From Asterionellopsis glacialis (taxonomy: Eukaryota; Bacillariophyta; Plagiogrammaphyceae; Rhaphoneidales; Asterionellopsidaceae): a stretch of DNA of 19,675 nt. The DNA lies in the NCBI GenBank assembly GCA_014885115.2, contig WKLE02002439.1, positions 2,851 to 22,525 of the forward strand, given 5' to 3'. The translations under genes were made by a program, and so were the position numbers. Position 1 is the first letter of the stretch. Each line of letters opens with the position of its first letter. Below are positions 18,324 through 19,675 of the stretch, piece by piece. Below the pieces are notes generated by a model. The model did no database searches, was not told the origin of the DNA, and worked only from the letters and a program-made list of their open reading frames with translations.

Positions 18324-18985
18324 TACAGAATGGTGGATATCTCTGCAAATTATGAGAAAAAAGGCCACAACAATCAACAGGGTATCTGTTGCTTGTTTGT
18401 TGTGCCAGGATTTTGATACCTTCTTTATTTTGCATGCCAAATTTCAGTCTTATAAAAAAATTAATGCCTTGGCCGAAGAAAAAATTCCAGCATCCCGTCA
18501 TTACTTTAAAAAATTTGATCAACATCAAGAACACAACAATAAACCTATTACACTATAACAAGTACTATTTGGCATTGTCTACCAGACAGAAGCAATCTCA
18601 TCTTTTGTTTCTGTTGCATAATATGGCTATAAAGCAATTACAATCTTCAAGATTGTAAATTGCTATACATTCAAAACCAACAATCATCCTTTTAGTATCT
18701 ATTATGTGTTATAGCTCTCTGTATGTTTACAAATAATCTGTAGCAGGGAAATAGCAACCAAGGGGCAGGAAAATGTAAAGAAATAGTGTTTGTAAGATTT
18801 TGAATTGATTTTGAAATTCAAATTTTGAATTGAAAATCTTGACAAAAATGCGGCCACACCAATTTTTTTTGTTTTTGAAATATAAATTAATGCCAATAAG
18901 TCCTGTAATGATGTTGAGTCCAACTACAAAGGCTGACAGGCAAAATGTTGTCAGGAAACTTTCTGATTAACTTTACAAATTATGA
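18324..18985. other. AT-rich spacer between divergent relics
   Basis: This stretch separates the minus-strand coiled-coil frame from the plus-strand transposase relic, so the two are divergently oriented. Open frames across it have no ATG-led recognisable product. It contains an imperfect palindrome at 18794-18840 and could hold the shared control region of an old element. Confidence 0.35.
18794..18840. repeat. Imperfect AT-rich palindrome
   Basis: AAGATTTT at 18794 and AAAATCTT ending at 18840 are exact complements. The interior AATT-rich sequence pairs with mismatches, and TTTTGAATTGA is also directly repeated at about 18798 and 18823. It could form a cruciform or be a worn terminal or subterminal repeat of a transposon. 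Confidence 0.4.
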
Positions 18986-19675
18986 CAACAAAATTTAGAA
19001 AATGGTGAAGTTACCAAGTTTATCAAAAAAAACAGGCGGGTGTATCCATGGCTTACAAGATCACACTTGTACAATAGGTTGAAGACAATTGTAAGAAACA
19101 AAAAGGAGAAAGAAAATGAGGAAAAAGGAGAAACACAAACAAATAATCACAGTGAGGATTTTAAAAGCAAGGTTGGATGTCCCAAACAAAGCACAGTGGC
19201 CAGATGTCTTGAAGTTCAACACAAAAAGAACTCATTACAAATGAATTGGCCCTACAGTATGTTTCCCTTAAAAACATAACAAAGGGACCACTACCTCACA
19301 GTACCTATAAAAAGTTACCTGGAAAGTTGAATGGACAAGAGAGAATGTGTTGTTTAAAACAAGAATGGGAATGTGTAATTCCCTGGAAAGAAGTGATATA
19401 ATACCACTAATAAACATAATTTGGGACCAAAGTTTTGAAAATTTTGCAGGAAATAAAAAAGCAATCACAGAAAGAGGTTGGTATCCAGCCAACAGGAAAT
19501 TACTAACACAACCAGAAATTCTTGCTACTAGACAAACAAGCAACACCAGTACAACAGAAAAGAGTGATTCATCCAGTAAAAATTGTACTACTATCATTAA
19601 TGATAACAACAACCATTTGTCTCCAAAAAAAGTTCTCTGCAAAACTCCTGAAGCACCAACTACTGAAACACCAAC
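18986..19675 (+). pseudogene. DDE-type transposase relic, internally deleted, runs off window
   Basis: From 18986 one plus frame reads a small basic HTH-like segment, RVYPWLTRSHLYNRLK, then a charged linker and KSKVGCPKQSTV, close to an AT-hook/GRPKGST motif. The frame shifts at the A-run near 19222 into KELITNELALQYVSLKNITK. From 19311 a third frame carries DIIPLINIIWDQSF and KKAITERGWYPANRKLL, which match my memory of the conserved C-terminal end of diatom DDE-superfamily transposases. The N- and C-terminal signatures are only about 100 bases apart, leaving no room for the catalytic core of some 200 residues. I infer an internally deleted, frameshifted, inactive copy. The frame is still open, Ser/Thr/Asn-rich, at 19675. 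Confidence 0.6.

Overview
The window looks like nuclear DNA of a diatom or close stramenopile relative. Three things point this way: short spliceosomal introns with strong GTRAGTT donors, Pro/Ser linkers of the xPSxxPS kind typical of diatom surface proteins, and an HSF-type DNA-binding protein of the sort expanded in diatoms. I cannot name the species.

Layout: 1-1351 is AT-rich non-coding DNA with a degenerate tandem repeat and TACAGTA/TACTGTA motifs. 1352-12642 (+) is one large gene of ten exons and nine introns. My splice model joins in frame throughout and predicts a 3390-residue secreted or surface protein. Its order is: signal peptide, first part of a DUF1800 domain, a Cys-rich block, two related beta modules, a Pro/Ser linker, the rest of DUF1800, a complete DUF1501 domain, a second Pro/Ser linker, a Cys-containing surface module, one membrane span and an acidic tail with three RRxS/T sites. 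In bacteria DUF1800 and DUF1501 proteins are commonly encoded side by side; here they form one membrane-anchored polypeptide.

Convergent to it, 12886-13746 (-) encodes a YbeY endoribonuclease with an N-terminal extension that suggests import into the plastid. Further right, 15173-15907 (-) encodes a short HSF-domain protein with an altered recognition helix. The intergenic DNA between these two is dense in TACTGTA/TACAGTA heptamers.

From about 15.9 kb to the end the sequence is AT-rich and looks like decayed mobile-element territory: a short tandem repeat (16669-16734), frameshifted minus-strand reading frames (17105-17533 and 17702-18323), an imperfect palindrome (18794-18840), and a plus-strand transposase relic running off the right edge (18986-19675). 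The relic keeps N-terminal HTH-like and C-terminal signatures but seems to have lost the catalytic core. No rRNA, tRNA or CRISPR was found.
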